Origin: Macrolepiota albuminosa
Lineage: Eukaryota; Basidiomycota; Agaricomycetes; Agaricales; Agaricaceae
Assembly: GCA_027475525.1 (NCBI GenBank)
Contig: JAMWFC010000082.1
Coordinates: forward strand, 3,226,115-3,290,114
DNA length: 64,000 bases
Direction of reading: 5' to 3'
Part shown: in pieces, positions 1-11,409 of the stretch
How positions within the stretch are numbered: the stretch's first letter is position 1
Layout: every line of letters starts with the position of its first letter
Notes under the pieces: model-generated
Databases searched by the model: none
Seen by the model: only the letters and a program-made list of their open reading frames with translations
Told to the model about the DNA's origin: nothing
Made by a program: the position numbers and the translations under genes

Positions 1-2225
1 GTGTCCCCGCTTCAAAAGCTTGTGTCTGTCTCTCTCGCTGCCCGCCAACTCGCGTCCCCGTGAATGTTAGAGAGCTGAAAAAGGCCATGGCCCACCCAGA
101 AGGGATGATCAAAGTCCACCCATGGATCCCTTGAGTTTTCGACTCGGGAACTTCAAGCGAACGTTGTACAAGAAGGACTGGTATGCGATCGTCTTGCCGT
201 TCAGGATTGAGTGGCGTGCCAGGGATCAACAACTAGCCAAAGTCACAATTCAGAGATAAGCATGTTTTTACTCAGTCTATGCCTACTTTCGATCTCCGTT
301 CGTCCAGATCTTTCTTCTTGTATCGCGGCCTTGCAAGCTTTGTTCTAATATCTTCATCCCAAAGGTCACTTTGGGCTAGTTGCGCAGAAGGGAAGATGGT
401 TGTGGAGGAGATATGATCTGTTGCTGGGGCCTGAGCTTGAGCGTTCTTTGGTGGAAACCTGTCGGGAAAGAAGGTAAGAAGGCGTTGATTCAAGGGGAAA
501 GCACTTGCTTGAGACGTGGATCGACAACTTTGAACCCGACGACTGTGCCTTTACTCATACCTGCAGAAGTTTGCATGTTTTTAAATCGAGACCAAAACTG
601 CTCAAAAAGCCTCAATGAAGAAGCCGAAGATAGAGTAGAAGAAAAAGCTGGGCACCTGTTTGAAGTCTTCTCTTTTGTCCTGCGACACTGGGCTCAAAGC
701 ACCCCTCAAAACCTGGTTTGACTTTGGACCCATAATTTCAAAAATATTAACTTGACCGCGCAGGTCACTAATCTCAACCTCAACCTCTTTGTTCGCATTT
801 TCGTGTTGATACGCTTCAAGTGTCAGAGATGCTGAAGTCTGAATGGAGGACAGAACGTCTTGGTAAGTTGAAGGATGGGAGATGATCCACACAACTCGTA
901 AGGTCTCCGTATCAGGCAATGTAGAATTCTCCTGTTCCTTTTCTTTCCCCTTTCCCTGTGATTTCAATTTCCGTTTTAATGGTGGTTGACTAGCGGAGGT
1001 AAGATCAACGTCTCCATTGCCCTCTTCTTGCGGATGGAGCAGTAACGGTTTCCAGATCACTGTTATAGGGGAGATCAGACCAAATGGGTAGGAGCCTGAT
1101 TTATAGATGTAGGTTTCCAATGCTCGTGAACCACAGGAGTACCTGTTTACGTTGAGCCACCAAAGTGTATACATACGCAGTAGACCTGCCTCTTAGATCC
1201 AGGAGATGGGCCATTTGGATCACAAGATGTATCCAAGACCCGCTTCAAGACAGTTTCTGCTCCCTTCAGCTCAATGATAGAGTGATAAGATGCATCATGA
1301 ATTATGGAGCCGTGGACTGACGCCCTATGAGACGGGCGATATGATTTTTCGGTAGGGTGAACCGCCTACAACTCCGTTAGCTAGCCCAGAATCATGCGCC
1401 GAGGCCAAGACTAACAAGTCTGTAGCCCCACATGTTATCCATTTTCATTCGTTTCGCATGCCAGATATGTGTTTCTAGCCATAACTTGTCTCCTAAATGC
1501 GACTGAGTCTCTATACTGTGTGAGCACAAAACCGAGAAAACTGACTTTGCCGTCTTGCAAAAAGCTCAGTTCGTTTCAAACGCTTGTTCTTTCCGAGCCT
1601 TGAAATTGTACGACCTAGGATTTTCTTGCGAAGTGGGTCCATCTAGATCGATGTCAAGTCTTCTTTCATGGGCCAGTTAAAAGTGATTGCCGTTACCTCT
1701 GCACAAGCCTTCTCACGGAGTCTCAGAGGGACGCGACGGACATCATGACTAGCAGCTCTTCTGCGTAGATGACGAGGAAGAGCCTGCCAAGCTCTCGATG
1801 TTGAGCTCGCACTGGAAAGGGGAAGTGAGCTGCTTGAAAGACGCGCAAACGTGGTTTTATCACCTTGCATTCTTCATTGCATTGTGCATGGCATCAATTT
1901 CAAAGGCTCGTGCCTGCAATGAATACTTGTTCATGGTAAATTGCAATTACAAGTGATGTCCCACACCTCTGCGAATTTTTCAACGTCGATCGCGCTTGGA
2001 AGGCCATTCAAGCCTTTAGGATTTAGATTGGTACAAATTTGATAAACGAATGGAGCATTACGTACTGTTCAGTGATGCTTTCGACGGACCTGCCACGGCG
2101 TTTTCAGAGAAAGACACAGTTTTGACGGATTGCACTGCGATTGTACGCGCAGCAGTCATCTTGATTTTTTTCTTTTCGCGTCCCGTAGGTTCATCTCCGG
2201 AGCCTTCTTTGCGCTTATGTGCCAT
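1..2225 (-). CDS. POP1: POP1, RNase P/MRP protein subunit (3' part beyond window)
   Basis: Largest protein subunit of the nuclear RNase P and RNase MRP ribonucleoproteins, which trim tRNA 5' leaders and process pre-rRNA. The gene enters the window from its start codon at 2225 (MAHKRK, followed by a lysine-rich KKKIK nuclear-type stretch) and runs off at base 1. Motifs seen in order across exons: LPSAIDVEKFAE, ARAFEIDAMHNAM, LPRHLRRRAASHDVRRVP, THIWHAKRMKMDNMWGYRL, RPSHRASVHGSIIHDASYH, SGSYPFGLISPITVIW, and near the left edge GWTLIIPSGWAMAFFSSL, which belongs to the POPLD domain. The first set is the POP1 family signature. Exons are separated by short GT-AG introns, for example between NSLNG and its upstream exon near 2030-2070. 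The start chosen is the first methionine giving the family N-terminus; an in-frame methionine 12 codons upstream exists but adds nothing recognisable. The C-terminus is not visible. Confidence 0.93.
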
Positions 2226-2361
2226 AGCCGTAGATTGACACGACTTCCTGGAAAGGTTCAAGAAAAGTAGTAACGATGGTGAAAATCACGTGGACTTTCC
2301 GAAATCCGCCTCATTCAATGTCCACAAACGTCTGTTCAAAACTCAGGTTCAACTCCCTTGA
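2226..2361. promoter_or_regulatory. Shared divergent promoter region, POP1 / 2362 gene
   Basis: Only 136 bases separate two divergent start codons, so this stretch must contain both 5' leaders and promoters. I see no TATA box or other element I can name. Confidence 0.4.
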
Positions 2362-3117
2362 ATGGCTTCCCTACGCTGCCTTTCTGCCACACGTATAGCC
2401 TCACGTCATTCGACTACGACACGTCTCTTCTCTAGTGCCAAGGTGCTGAAAAACGAGGCCGGTTCTGCGAACCTTGGCACAACTCAGGTCCAACAGAAAC
2501 CTGTTGGAGGATTTCGTGGCGGGTATTCATAGTGTCCTACCGCCTAATGATGCGTTTTTGAGTTTTAAGCTATGATATAGAATCGTTGGATTTCTGTTTG
2601 GATTCTCCGTAGCCTCATCATATGCTGCATACCATCTTCTGGAAGAATACCAACGAGCATCTGCTGCTCTTCAAGCTAGCGTTGAAACGCTACAGCTCAG
2701 CACCGAAAAGGTCCTATCCTCTTCGATTTACCAGCTCTGCTTAGTACTTACGAACCTTGGTGCTCAGATATCTGCGCACATCCAGAGAATAGACGCTGTA
2801 GAAAAGGATCTGAAGGCGCTCTCACAAGCTTCTGCATCTAAGGAAGATATTTCTAGAGTTCGAGCAGAAGCTAAGAAACTACTTGATGGCTTACATGTCG
2901 GTTGGTGTCTTTCCCTCATGACGCGAAGGTGCAATTATATCTCAAATTGCCCTTTACACAGAATTCTTAGACTTGCGCTCACACGTCTGGGGTATACGTG
3001 AGTTTGATGTGCTGATTAATATCCAGAGGTGACTTACTTCTTCCTGGTCCAGAACAAGACATCCAGGCTTTTTCCAAGAAGAGCCTGCCAAACTCAGGAA
3101 CACAGGATCGAATCTGA
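2362..3117 (+). CDS. Predicted mitochondrial single-span coiled-coil protein
   Basis: Conserved fungal protein of unknown function, likely in a mitochondrial membrane. The N-terminus (MASLRCLSATRIASRHSTTT) is rich in Arg, Ser and Thr and lacks acidic residues, as in a mitochondrial presequence. Next comes a glycine-rich segment (QQKPVGGFRGG) and one hydrophobic span (IVGFLFGFSVASSYAAYHLL), then a heptad-like helical region (SAHIQRIDAVEKDLKALSQA) and EFLDLRSHVWGIQQDIQAF near the end. Four or so exons are joined by short GT-AG introns; the first is 2523-2580 and restores GG-IVGFLF in frame. The last intron ends just before 3052 and the stop is at 3115-3117. I recognise the overall pattern as an uncharacterised basidiomycete family but cannot give a function. 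Confidence 0.72.
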
Positions 3118-4401
3118 AGATCGAATCATGTCATGGATGGGCTGGAGACAGTACGCTCAAATTATTGTATTCCATCACCATCGTGATTCTGTTATCGGAC
3201 ATTGGGAGGGCTGCTTCAAGCAGCCAAAGATTTCGCAGTCCATCCTCAATATCTTATCTGTTCTGTGAAATTCCTGACGTGAAGGCTGTTGTTTCTCTCC
3301 TTTTGTGAAAATTTGCTGTGGGTCTAAGCTCACTGCGTGTCCATACACTACACAATATAGTGTATCGTTGTTGACTACACCCGTCTCCATGCGTTGGGTT
3401 TGTACGTCCTCCATCATATGAACGACCAAGCGTTGACCATCAAGTTTTACTTGGTCTTAATGACTTCTTTCCCTACCTTTCCAAGGTGGTTAATTGTCTT
3501 TGATTCATCATCAATTACTCTTGATGTGCATTACCCTACACAAAGCTGCGAACTTCGGTGATCGTTGAGTGCTTGAGGTCAAGACAACAAGTCAAAAAAA
3601 TACCATCGATAAGCCTAGTGGAATCTACACCTTTCGCCCGCACGTTAAGATCAGGACTCGACGCTTGTAGCGCCGTGTCTGCGTTGGATGGATAGTCAGT
3701 TCAAGAGAGACACTAACAGCCACCTCTTTTCTTTTCGTCGAGATGAGAGATGCCTCCACTGATTCATTGATCCATTACTCAGACTAGGTTTTTTACAGTT
3801 GAACATCATTACATAACTTCTGACAATCTTGAGTAGACACCGTTCCATTCAGCTTGAGAAAAAATGAACCGACTGGTCTACAACAGGGCAAACAGAATTT
3901 CACCCGCCTGACCAGGTGATTTTGTTTCAGACTAAGTTGTTCTTTACACATATAACATCATCACTTCTAACCATCTTGAGTAGACACCGTTCTATTCACC
4001 TTGAGAAAAAAAGAACCGGACGGTCTACGAAAGGGCAAACAGAGTTTCAGCCGCCTGACCAGGTGATTTTGTTTGATTGAATGAGTCGATGAACGTTCGT
4101 TGAGATCACCCAAGATAGATCGGGTGTGTGTGGAAGGCCTAGAATTTCTCAGCCCACGCATGCTTCTTGGTATTCTTCTTAGAACAAAGGACTCCTTGAG
4201 CTTCAGATGATTCCTCACAACCACACCATTCTTGAACCCGATTGGAGTTATTTTTGACAGAGGTACACTTCCATCAAGGAAGTTGCATGGTCTCTCATCT
4301 TGTGAAGCTGCCGCTTGCATGCCTTGGCGTTAAATACGCTCCCTCCGAGTGACGGCCCAAGTACGACTTTCCTATACTTGCCCCGAGTCACGTTTAACTG
4401 C
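3118..4401. other. Intergenic, with an unassigned minus-strand open frame
   Basis: Between the 2362 gene and the nuclease. The minus strand is open from about 3448 to 3175 and reads QVKLDGQRLVVHMMEDV, then YCVVYGHAVSLDPQQIF. It has no ATG start of its own and matches no family I know. It may be an exon of an undetected gene or chance. The rest holds the diverged tandem repeat at 3780-4074 and nothing else I can name. Confidence 0.35.
3780..4074. repeat. Diverged tandem repeat, two units of about 148 bp
   Basis: Unit one (3780-3927) and unit two (3928-4074) align end to end with scattered substitutions. Shared landmarks are cttgagtagacaccgtt, the A-run after cttgag, ggtctac, gggcaaacag and cgcctgaccaggtgatttt. 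Unlike the 77-bp duplications in this window, the units differ at many positions, so this is an old real duplication. Confidence 0.85.
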
Positions 4402-6636
4402 ATGATGAAGTGGCTCTCACTCTTGAGTTTCGTGACTACCTGTATTCCAGTCGCGTTGTCGACAACAATTGCTGAAATCCAGGGAAACAGCTTTAAGAGC
4501 CCTCTCAATGGGAAGGCGGTCACCAATGTCACCGGTGTGGTGACAGCAAAGGTACATTTCCCTGTTTCATAAGAATTACGACTCCTGATATTGAGCTAGT
4601 GGTCCAACGGTTTTTTCCTCGCTGGCGAACCATCTGATGATCTCCAGGTCTCTTCGGGATTGAGTATCTTCACCACCTCCGCTACCGACAGAAACATGGT
4701 CGAAGTCGGAGACTTTGTGTCACTTGGAGGACGAGTTTCAGAGTTCCGCTCCAACTCAAACCGCAACAACCTCTTCATCTCAGAGATTGACTCTCCGACT
4801 GACATTACCGTCATTTCGTCCAACAACGAGATTAAACCAGTTGTTCTCGGTGTCGACAGATCGCCCCCAACTCAGCAACTTACCAATTTAGATTCTGGTC
4901 CCGATGGGTATCTCTCCATCCCTAACAATGTTACTCTCGTGGAAGTTGTCAACGCCCCGTTACAGCCTGACCTCTACGGCCTGGATTTTTGGGAGAGCCT
5001 TGAAGGGCAACTCGTCGCTATCCCGAGCCCCGTCGCCATTGGATTTCCTAATTCATTTGGTGAATTCTGGGTCCATGGAGCTTGGAACGTGACTGGTAAG
5101 AACAGTCGCGGCGGCCTGAGTATCACAATCGGTGAGAGTTCCTCGAATGGCGTCTTGAACAGCTCTTTCTGACACTTTCTAGGCCCTGATAATAAACCCG
5201 ATGCAAATCCCGAGGCTGTTATAATCGGTGAACCCCTTGATGGCACCAAGTCGCCCTCTGTGGCACTCGGAACCACTTTGGCAGACATCACAGGAATAGT
5301 TTACTACCAGTACGTCGCCAGTGCCATTTATGCAATGTCATCGATCCACTTGCGATTAATGGATCCTCTTAGATTTGGTTTCTACTATGTCTTGCCCATA
5401 ACAGCTCCCGTTGTTACTGGTACCGCTAGTGGATCTGCGCAGCCCACAGAAATTGAGTCTGATTCTAGCTCTATCTCTTTTGGTGACTATAACGTAAGTT
5501 CGCAGCTGCCGAAGTTCTGATACATCGATTCCGTACTGATTCTAATGATTATCGATCAGGTCGAAAACCTGGCACCGACCTCTGCTCATCTCCCCACGGT
5601 CGCTGATCATATCGCTACCTTTCTTAAGACACCGGATATTGTCTTTGTTCAAGAGATCCAAGACAACTCTGGACCCACCGATGATGGGACTGTTATTGGC
5701 AACTTAACCTTGACTAATCTGGTTAATGCTATTGCAAGCATTAGCAACGTGCACTACAATTTCCTTGAAATCGCTCCGACTGATGACACCGACGGTGGCG
5801 AACCCGGCGGAAACATTAGACAAGCTTATTTGTAGGGGTTTCTCTATTGTTTCTATTCATTTCTTACAAGTTATAAAGGTATCGTCCCGAGAAGTTGTCC
5901 CTTGTCCCTGGGGCCCCTTCTGGTACTGCACTCGACAAAGTTGAGGTGATTGTATCTAATAACAAACCAACATTGAAGTAAGGCTGGTTATTTAATCACA
6001 ACTCGAAGCCTGACGCCTTGTCTCTAGCTTCAACCCTGGCCGTATTGATCCGACAAACTCAGCTTGGGACTCTTCTCGCAAGCCCCTCGTCGCACAGTGG
6101 CAGCTGCCCAATGGCCAGACTCTCTTCACGATCAATGTGCACCTCATCTCCAAGGGTGGTAGCAGCTCCAATTGGGGAGATGCTCGCCCACCTGTCAACC
6201 GGCCCGAATGTGCGCATGCAGCAGATCAGTCTTGTTGCTGTGAGTCTCTGGTCTTCTGTGGCTATCTCAATCCTTTGGTACTCAAATTCCGCCGTAGTCC
6301 TTCGCGCAATCCATCTTAGATGTAGATGACAAGGCCAATATCCTTGCCGGCGGAGACTTTAACGAATACATACAGACACGTGAGGTTTTCAAGCCTCTCA
6401 CTGATGTCCTGACCGAAGCAGATGAGGCCGCTGGCGTCCCTGACGTAGAACGTTACACCTACGTCTTCGATCAGAACTCTGAAGCTCTTGATCATGTGTT
6501 CTTGTCAGATGCTCTGGTTGGGTGCGGGGTTGAGATTGAGCACGTCCATGTCAATAACTGGGCACCCACGCTTTCTCAGCGTGCCAGTGACCACGATCCT
6601 TCCGTAGGACGTATCTCTCTGTGCGGGAATCTCTAG
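4402..6636 (+). CDS. Secreted DNase-I-like endonuclease/exonuclease (EEP fold)
   Basis: Predicted extracellular nuclease of the endonuclease/exonuclease/phosphatase superfamily, resembling the large secreted bacterial and fungal nucleases that carry an N-terminal OB-like domain. The start at 4402 (MMKWLSLLSFVTTCIPVALS) gives a clear signal peptide; the frame is open further upstream but without a better start. The N-terminal half contains a nucleic-acid-binding-like region (GDFVSLGGRVSEFRSNSNR). The EEP domain starts about SFGDYNVENLAP and shows the expected metal and catalytic positions: Glu in FVQEIQDN, HLISKGGSSSNWGD, Asp and Asn in LAGGDFNEY, and the terminal Asp-His in SDHDPSVGRISL. Several short GT-AG introns join the exons, for example after GNIRQAYL at about 5834. 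The stop is at 6634-6636. The absence of a membrane anchor supports secretion. Substrate preference cannot be told from sequence. Confidence 0.88.
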
Positions 6637-8040
6637 GCGTACTTGCAATGACTCAAATTTCGTAGGCAGTAACAATTGTAAAAATAACATGCTTTTCCTT
6701 CTACTCATCTCTATCGCCCTGCAAAGCAGATGGAAGTCACCTCTTTGCTAGGGGCTGGCGACAAAACCTATTTCTGGTGCCAAAAGAGTCCATATACCCC
6801 TAACTAACCCTAACCAACCGCAGGTTGTAATAGAAAATCGTGCGCCACAGAAAACAATACTGGATGGCAAATGGCACGCCGGTGCCGTCTTCTTTGACCC
6901 CCTGAATATCGAGGTTAGTCTTAGGTCGAGGTTCAAGACCCCGGCAAATGGCACGCCGGTGCCGTCTTCTTTGACCCCCTGAATATCGAGGTTAGTCTTA
7001 GGTCGAGGTTCAAGACCCCCTCAATGATGGTATAATAGAACTACTCGCCAATCAATAATCAAATGTGACGGATCCAACAAGTCATGGATTTTGGACATTA
7101 CGTATTTTCAGTGGCTTCGTCGTCGAGAAACCTCCTGGGGCCATTCCCTGATTGGAAAAGGGGGATGAGACCGTAGTCCCATCGAACCTGTTGGAAGGCG
7201 AGCTTTCGGAGCTCACTCCTTAACACTCGCGGAGTAGAGTGTTCGGACTATAATGAAGAATGTGAGACTGGGACAGGAGACTGAAAGAGTGTTTGAGACT
7301 ACACACGGATCGTACGGCTTGTTTCCAGCCCCCTTCGACCTAATGGCGGATCTGGGTTGACGTCGGAAATGCGTTGAATGTCAGGACATTGGATATTAGA
7401 ATCGATTGTGTATACATTTGCAACGTTGTCCGGTCATCACACATTATCTAAGCCCCCGCCTTCAAATTTTAATTAACTTGGACTTGATAATCTCGGTCAA
7501 GAGATTAAATTTGTGGGCAGGCTGTCGTCTGTGTGCTTCACTAGACTCGATCAGATGTCAACGTCTTAGTTGCTATCAAATGATGTACAATCTGGATATA
7601 CGAATTTACATTTTCGTTTGTTGTAGACAAGACTTAGTGTGTTGGGCAAACGACTATATTGTTCCTAAGTACCTATTGTAAACAAGATTATGGTATATCC
7701 GTTAGTCTAGTGTGATATTGATATTGAATAAGTAATACACACTCAACACACTCAGTCTCGGTTGGGTAAACGAAGGTGTTGTGCTTCCGTTTCCGATCAG
7801 TATAGTGCCCCGACGTGTACCGCGACTCCCTCCGTCCAACATCGTTGCTCGTAGATTTGAATGAGGAGCAGCGACCTTGTTAAGGGTGGGTCACATGATA
7901 TGATGTGGCGTCACATTTCCATCCGTCGCAAGTGGTGGTGACTAGTAACACATATTCCAGCCACACATACTTATTTGAATTGATCTATTACAGGTCCGTA
8001 GAACGTCTATGATACGTGCCTTGGAAAAACAATGTAGCCT
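6637..8040. other. Intergenic, no gene recognised
   Basis: About 1.4 kb between the nuclease and the polo-box kinase, which converge on it. Apart from the 77-bp duplication at 6866-7019 I see no conserved coding frame. Two short similar stretches, gttgggcaaacga at 7641 and gttgggtaaacga near 7759, may be remnants of a repeat. Confidence 0.5.
6866..7019. repeat. Perfect 77-bp tandem duplication (probable assembly join)
   Basis: Copies 6866-6942 and 6943-7019 are identical and directly adjacent. The base before copy one and the base after copy two break the period, so the duplicated length is exactly 77. Intergenic. Confidence 0.97.
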
Positions 8041-11000
8041 TCACTGCCCCGCTTGACTATCTTCAAATAGCGAGACAAATTCTTCAAATACCTTCATGCG
8101 TTCGCCTACTTCTCTCTTTGATGTACATTCTCGGATATTGTATCTGTAATTTCAAATTCGGGTCATTAGTATGATTGTAAATATTTTGGCACTGACGTAG
8201 TAGTTTTGCCGAGTTGACTCTTGAATTCCACCCAATCTTCGTCAACGTCTACATCAAGGGCGACGCCATCGAGGAACATGATTCTGTACCTCCCACCTTG
8301 CGAAATGTTTGATGCGTATCGTATACACCACCCGATAGACGGAATGAATCGAGTCTGTATCTCTCTTCCTGGATTCCCTCCCGTCAAATTGGCATTCTCA
8401 CGCCACGATATTTTGGAATTTAAATCGACGCCTTCTGCCTCGCTAGGTTGGCGATCCTTCAAAGAAATTGTGTTGTTGGGCGTATAGTCCGGGGTTGGAA
8501 GAACGAACGTCGATATCTTTGACGGGCGGGGGGCCAGACTCAGCGACGAGATGCTGTTTGTCAGTGTGGTCGTGATGTGTGTTGAAGAAGAGCGCTGGAC
8601 TGGCTTGTGAGAATCAGCAACATCTTTTTGGTGGTTGTCCAGGCTAGCTGTGGTGGGTTCAGACCGAGAATGCATCTTGTCCGTCAATTCCTCAAACACG
8701 TCACTTATCTTCACAAAAAGAGTTAGCTGGTGTAGAGCGTCTTCCTCATCTTGTTTTAGTATCTTCCACTCTTCAGTTGGAATGTAAGGTGATTGCGGCA
8801 TGGATGGGACGGTCTTCTTCGTCCATTCCTCCCCTTGGGAATCAGAAATATGTCGAGCTATCTCAAGAAATTGATCGTGGCGAGAGAATCGAATGCGCAA
8901 GACGGGACCATCTGCTTTGATTTTGTTTGATGTCGTGGAGGAAGATATCAACAATTCAATGTCTGCTTGTGGAGAGTTGGCCATCAAGGTACACTTCGTA
9001 GTTCTCATGTAGACTACAAGCTTTCAAGTGACGAATTAGCGCATATATGCCCAAATACCATGCACCTACCGATGGTGTTCGTTGTTTGATTTGGTCGACA
9101 AGACGGGCTGCGTCGTTGTATTGCTTCCAATAGGTTGATGGCAAGGACTGAAGAGAGAATTGGTGTGTCGGCTCGACAAGACAGCTTGGTGAACTTAGGT
9201 GTGGCGCGTGATACACAGAGACCTCAAAGAACGACTGAACTTTTCATAGGAATAGCGAGAAGATCAAATACTAACCTTCAGACCACTGGGATCAATCAGC
9301 AACACTTCCTCTCCTTTAGATCCTTTCCGGCGCTGGCAGATCAAATACTAACCTTCAGACCACTGGGATCAATCAGCAACACTTCCTCTCCTTTAGATCC
9401 TTTCCGGCGCTGGCTTCACGAAAATCAACAAGTAATGAGTGAGAGGGCAGAACAGTTATTTGTCCATAAATAGTCTTATGTGTCTGACAAGTCAGAGAGC
9501 TGGTATTGAAAGGTGTAGGTCTCTCGGTACCAATAGGGAGCTTGGGAATGACTTGAGCTCAAGGAAAGAAAAAGAATTGTAAACCGTCAGTACCGCCTGA
9601 ACGTCTCTAACAATTTCAATTGGTTGTTCTTCGTGAACCTTCTTGCAGACAGAGTAGTCTGGGATATCAGCGTGTTGGTCCCCGCACACTGTCTCGGGAA
9701 CCGTGTCTACGGTTCCCTGTGACACGGCTTCTGAAGCGGCCCCCGAGTCCAACTTTGAGCCGCCTGTACAGATCCTCAGCGCTGGTGCGGTGACATTGCC
9801 GCGCAGTGGAAAGGTGGGTGTAGGCTTTTCACAAGATGATTTGTAAGTTTTAAAAGGTGAAAGAGCTGCTATACGACTAGTTGGATCAGAGACGACACGC
9901 CTTGTGATCTTGCAAGACGCGATGTCGTTGGACAAAGCGGTTCTCAAGTCTATATTGCCGATATCCGCAAGAGCGACTCTTGCCCTGTTGTGCGAAGTCT
10001 GTGGGTGGACAAAGCGGTTCTCAAGTCTATATTGCCGATATCCGCAAGAGCGACTCTTGCCCTGTTGTGCGAAGTCTGTGGGAATGATCAGATGCATGTC
10101 TCGCTGTTCTAGAAGTGATAGGAAAAGAAGACGAGTTATCGGATCGTTGGCGGCCGCTTGAGGCGGCGGATGATATTTGCCCATATGATTTCTGATACAG
10201 ATTCTCCTGGACTGAAGTTGTAGGACGAAGAGACTTTACTGGCATGTCGGATGCAAGAAATGCATGGGAAAGAATATCGGGAACATATATTCGGTTCTCA
10301 GGGATCTAAAGGGGGAACACCATTAAGCAAGCAGGAACCATTCGCCAAGATTAATGTTCTCACAAATTGTAATGTACGGGAAATAAGGATTTTCAAGTCA
10401 TTGGACAAGTTCTCAGGTAGACGATTGGTTGTCTGCATAATTTTGGCCTGGTTGTTAACCTTAGTCCCGGCCTGATAAAGTTGTTCAATCAAGTTAGGGA
10501 ACAAAAACTGCTTGAACTCACTTCGAAAGGAGGTGAACCAGTCAAGCAGTATGACATCACGCATCCTAAAGACCAAACATCGGTAGGAAAACTAAACGAA
10601 CTTCCGGAGGCAATTTCACTAGATATGCTTGCTAAATAATAATAGATGCGAAGAAAAGCTCCTTACTTACGGCGCAGTGTAGCTTGAGGCAGGGAAAATG
10701 TCCTCTGTAGTATGAGCGTTGCTCTGTAAACGCACGGAGTATTTGAAGTTGGAAAGTTTCTAGTCATTGTGAGATCAGTCCGATGGAAACGAGAATCCTA
10801 CGTCAATTGGAACAAACCACTCCATAGTCACTAGTCAAAAGGACATTTGACGGGTTGATGTCACCGTGGACAATTAACTCTTTCCTTAGATATACAAGAG
10901 CATCGGTAAGACTCTTGGTAACACCTCGAAGCTCGGATTCAATGAGAGTTGGCTGAGGGCGAGATTTAAGGAATGTCGATAGGTCTCCAATAGAGCAAAG

Positions 11001-11409
11001 CTCTAGTATTTGAAAATTGTCCTGACTTGTAGAGAAGGCGGAGAAAAGCGAAACAATATTAGGATGATGAAGCGCTTGATGTAATGTGGTCGTGGTAAGA
11101 AAAGTTTTCTCATGTAGCTAAGAGAAAACCGGCGTCATAAGCAACCTTAAATTCGTACGCCCCCAGAGACAATGAAACCTTTTTTAATGCCAGATGTCGA
11201 TTTCTAAGGCGTCCAGTTTTGCAGCGTACATGATATACGGCAGATTTACAATGGTCGTAATGCAACTCTTCCACGATTTCGTACGTCTTTCGATGTCACG
11301 AACGTTTCCAAGGTAAGTGAGTTCGTCATGGACACAAGATCTGATGAAATTCTACCTCAGAACCATTCGCAACTACGTTACCAGATTGGAAAGTAACTCC
11401 CGGGGCCAT
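8041..11409 (-). CDS. Polo-box protein kinase, PLK4/SAK-like
   Basis: Predicted Ser/Thr kinase with a C-terminal polo-box region. The start at 11409 gives MAPGVTFQSGNVVANGSE; exon two continues TYEIVEELHYDHCKSAVYHV. The kinase domain shows ALKKV (VAIK-like lysine), LHHPNIVSLFSAFS, LELCSIGDLSTFL, the catalytic loop HGDINPSNVLL (Asp and Asn kept, Arg of HRD replaced by Gly) and TDVWSLGCVMSYCLTG. The glycine-rich loop is degenerate. After a Ser-rich linker come CTLMANSPQADIELL and GWCIRYASNISQGGRYRIMF, followed across an intron by TYNIRECTSKREVGERMKVF. That order matches the cryptic polo box and PB3 of PLK4. The true last exon lies past 8166 and ends at 8041; reading straight through would miss it. 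Two 77-bp duplications (9261, 9929) fall in the linker and disturb its frame, so linker exons are uncertain. It lies head-to-tail with MPS1. Family assignment is by motif order; another divergent polo-like kinase is possible. Confidence 0.75.
9261..9414. repeat. Perfect 77-bp tandem duplication inside PLK4-like gene
   Basis: Copies 9261-9337 and 9338-9414 are identical; both flanking bases break the period. It lies in the linker between the kinase domain and the polo-box region. Confidence 0.97.
9929..10082. repeat. Perfect 77-bp tandem duplication inside PLK4-like gene
   Basis: Copies 9929-10005 and 10006-10082 are identical; flanks break the period. The extra 77 bases shift the frame of the Ser/Thr-rich linker of the kinase gene. 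Confidence 0.97.

Noticed and set aside
7640..7748. Short LTR with tgttg...caaca ends
   Set aside because: Only 109 bases long, with ends that are too short and common and no target-site duplication or internal signals.
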